Positions 5,275-7,293 of a DNA stretch of 7,293 nt are shown here, one piece after another. Made by a program: the position numbers and the translations under genes. Location: positions 1 to 7,293 of the forward strand of contig JAKONL010000261.1 of the NCBI GenBank assembly GCA_022701965.1, read 5' to 3'. Position 1 is the stretch's first letter. The number at the start of each line of letters is the position of its first letter. This stretch comes from Burkholderiaceae bacterium. Its GTDB lineage: Bacteria > Pseudomonadota > Gammaproteobacteria > Burkholderiales > Burkholderiaceae. The notes under the pieces are model-generated. The model had not been told where the DNA came from. It ran no database searches and saw only the letters and a program-made list of their open reading frames with translations.

Positions 5275-7293
5275 TCAGAGCCGCGACAGGCCGCTCGGCG
5301 CCGGGTTGACGTCGATGTCGTCAGCGAGCGGTTGCAGGATGCGTGCCGCGTCGTCGCGCAGCTGGGTGGCCAGGGCGGTCGCGAGGTCGAGCCGGCGCAG
5401 CAGCCAGGGCGTGATGTCGTTGTCGAACGGGTCGGGCAGGGTGATGGCGCCGGCCAGCGCCGTGGCCGGCGGGCTCGACGGCATGGCGGTGCCGGCCGTC
5501 GGCGGCGTGCCGATGGCCGCCTCGATGCGCTCGGCCGTCCGCGCGAGCGGGCCTTCGATCTCCGACGGCGTGAGCCGGTCGCGGCGCAGCACCAGCATCG
5601 ACTTGACCGCGCTCAGCTGCGCGAGCATCTGGTAGCTGTGCGCCTGCAGGTGCTCCAGCGCCGCGATCGGCGGGCGCACGGCACGCGGCTCCGACAGCGA
5701 GCGCTGCGTCGCCTGCACCAGCGCCGAGAGGCTGTCGAAGGCCTCCTTGCGCGCGAGGCGCCAGTCGAGCTCGGGGCTGCTGTCGATCGCCTGCAGTTGC
5801 CCGAGGCCGAGCGCGAAGCGCGCATGGCGCGCCTGCGCCTTCAGCGTGCGCGCCACCAGCGCCGGGATCTGCGTACGCTCCCACGACGGCAGCACGTAGC
5901 AGAAGCCCCAGGCGATCGCCGCGCCGATCAGCGTGTCGGCGATGCGTTCGAGCAGCGCGAAGGTCGGCGCGGCGCCGACGTTGAGCATGTGCGCCTGCAC
6001 CAGCCCGAGCACCGTCGCGCACACCGCGGTGACCAGGTAGCGCCGCACGGCGAAGCCGTGCGCCACGGCCTGCGCGGCGACCGACACCACCAGCATCTCG
6101 AGCGGCGACGGATGCGTGGCCAGCAGCCCGGCGGCGAACACGCAGCCCACCAGCGTGCCGGCGACGCGCGCGTTGCGCCGCTCCAGCGTCTGCGACAGGC
6201 TGCCGCGCAGCACCACCACGATCGTCACGAAGATCCAGTACTCGTGCGAGCCCCAGGGCAGCGCCAGCGTGATGGCGTAGGCGGTGCCGATGGCCAGCGC
6301 CGCGCGGATCGCATGGCGCAGCGGCGGGGCATCCCAGCGCCAGACGCCCAGGAACGGCCGCCACGACCACTCCGTCGGACTCACGAACATCTGCCAGTTG
6401 GCGCGCACGACCGCGAGGTTGGGCGCCGCCTCGCCACGCGCGAGCGCCGACAGCCGCATCACCTCGTCGTTGATGTGCCCGATGCGGTTGGCCAGCCCGC
6501 GCGCGAGCATCGCGGGCGTCGGACCGCCGCCGGCGACCGCCGCCGCGGCGCCGCCCGGCGTGCTCTCGGGCAGGCGGATCTGCGCGAGCTCGTGCCGGCG
6601 GTCGGGCACGGCGCGCGGCGTGCGGCCGACCAGCATCGCGTCGGCCATGGCGGTCACCTCGTCGGCGAGCGCGTCGAGCACGCGGCGCATCTCGGTGAGG
6701 GCCGGCGCGTGCGCGGGTTGCGACTGCAGCACGTCCAGGTCGAGCTCGCTCGCGAGCAGCTGGTCGCGCATCTCCAGCACCATGATCAGCATGCCGGCCA
6801 GGCGCTGGCGGCGCGGCGTGCGCGGCGATTCCAGCACGATGTCGCGCGTGGCCTGGAGCTGGTCGGCGAGCGCGGCCTGGGCGCTCAGCAGCTGGCCGAG
6901 CATCGGCGCGGGCACTTCGCGCACGTCGCCCGCGGCGTCGCGCGAGGTGAACTGCCGCGCCTCGGTGTGCATCAGCGCGCCGAGCGACAGCAGCACGTCG
7001 GCCATCGCCTGCACGCGATAGCGTGCGTTGAGCGCCAGGTTGGCGAGCGTCGCGTAGATCACGTAGAGCCCCGCGCCCAGGCCCAGCAGCAGCGTGCGCT
7101 CGAAGGCCTCGGCGATACCGCCGGGCCGGGGCGTCGCCATCGAGAAGATCATCGCCAGCATCATCGCGATCGCGATCGGAATGCCGCGCTTGCCCCAGGC
7201 CATCGCCAGGAACGCGAAGAAGGTCGCCGGCACCAGCAGCAGGCCCAGGCGGATCGGCGCCGCGTGCAGCATCTGCACGGCGAAGAACAGCGG
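5275..7293 (-). CDS. FUSC-family (fusaric acid resistance / YccS-like) inner-membrane protein, N-terminus beyond right edge
   Basis: 672 residues and the stop are visible; the reading frame is open to the window edge, so the true start lies outside. A GTG at 7278 could be read as a start, but it falls in the middle of a hydrophobic run (PLFFAVQML), so an internal position is more likely. Numbering from the first visible residue, N-terminal membrane helices occupy about 1-87. A long soluble helical region (about 90-315) follows, then a second hydrophobic cluster (about 327-470). The FUSC signature is at 347-385 (GSHEYWIFVTIVVVLRGS, then TLERRNARVAGTLVG). The C-terminus is soluble and helical (about 470-672). 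The layout of two membrane halves, each with a cytoplasmic region, matches YccS, AaeB and other FUSC proteins, which are linked to export of aromatic acids or fusaric acid. The substrate cannot be read from sequence. It lies upstream of the MscS-type channel gene and is probably co-transcribed with it. Confidence 0.9.
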   Translation of the reverse strand, partial: PLFFAVQMLHAAPIRLGLLLVPATFFAFLAMAWGKRGIPIAIAMMLAMIFSMATPRPGGIAEAFERTLLLGLGAGLYVIYATLANLALNARYRVQAMADVLLSLGALMHTEARQFTSRDAAGDVREVPAPMLGQLLSAQAALADQLQATRDIVLESPRTPRRQRLAGMLIMVLEMRDQLLASELDLDVLQSQPAHAPALTEMRRVLDALADEVTAMADAMLVGRTPRAVPDRRHELAQIRLPESTPGGAAAAVAGGGPTPAMLARGLANRIGHINDEVMRLSALARGEAAPNLAVVRANWQMFVSPTEWSWRPFLGVWRWDAPPLRHAIRAALAIGTAYAITLALPWGSHEYWIFVTIVVVLRGSLSQTLERRNARVAGTLVGCVFAAGLLATHPSPLEMLVVSVAAQAVAHGFAVRRYLVTAVCATVLGLVQAHMLNVGAAPTFALLERIADTLIGAAIAWGFCYVLPSWERTQIPALVARTLKAQARHARFALGLGQLQAIDSSPELDWRLARKEAFDSLSALVQATQRSLSEPRAVRPPIAALEHLQAHSYQMLAQLSAVKSMLVLRRDRLTPSEIEGPLARTAERIEAAIGTPPTAGTAMPSSPPATALAGAITLPDPFDNDITPWLLRRLDLATALATQLRDDAARILQPLADDIDVNPAPSGLSRL

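Noticed and set aside
7276..7278. GTG as the true start of the FUSC gene
   Set aside because: The frame continues open upstream with hydrophobic residues to the window edge, and no ribosome site can be assessed; a 5'-truncated gene is more likely.

Overview
The window is GC-rich throughout, with strong GC bias at third codon positions and closely packed genes. This suggests a Gram-negative proteobacterium, most likely a betaproteobacterium of the Burkholderiales (for example Comamonadaceae). The taxonomic call is inference from composition and gene content; there is no rRNA or marker gene here. Six protein-coding genes plus one gene cut at the right edge account for nearly everything. No RNA gene, insertion sequence, CRISPR array or phage gene was seen.

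Left block, minus strand (1-1396): a PadR-family regulator with a histidine-rich N-terminal tail (YqjI-like) overlaps by 4 bp a siderophore-interacting protein (YqjH-like ferric-siderophore reductase), which is cut at its C-terminus by the left edge. The pair corresponds to the E. coli yqjI/yqjH metal-homeostasis module, arranged here as one operon. An AT-rich island of about 45 bp just upstream carries a recognisable promoter (TTGACT, 17 bp, TATCTT). Its -10 box lies inside a 10-bp perfect palindrome embedded in a 30-bp imperfect one, which is a good candidate for the repressor's own operator.

Middle block, plus strand (1528-4066): an OmpR-family response regulator, a membrane sensor histidine kinase and a small secreted BOF-domain protein. 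They overlap by 1 and 4 bp and must be one operon. They match QseB, QseC and YgiW, a grouping known from enterobacteria and Pasteurellaceae, but here ygiW comes last. The operon is divergent from the yqjI-like gene across a 131-bp spacer, so one AT-rich control region may serve both a metal-responsive regulator and a two-component system.

Right block, minus strand (4080-7293): a FUSC-family inner-membrane protein (N-terminus beyond the right edge) followed after 70 bp by an MscS-family small-conductance channel. The channel gene converges on ygiW, and the two stop codons sit on opposite arms of one perfect 9-bp-stem hairpin in the 13-bp gap.

Taken together the window is an envelope and metal-stress neighbourhood: ferric-siderophore reduction and its metal-sensing repressor, an envelope two-component system with a periplasmic stress protein, and two membrane conductance or efflux proteins. 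All protein families are known. The points most worth a second look are the shared divergent control region, the possible iron link between the two operons, and the stop-codon hairpin. No wholly new system was found.
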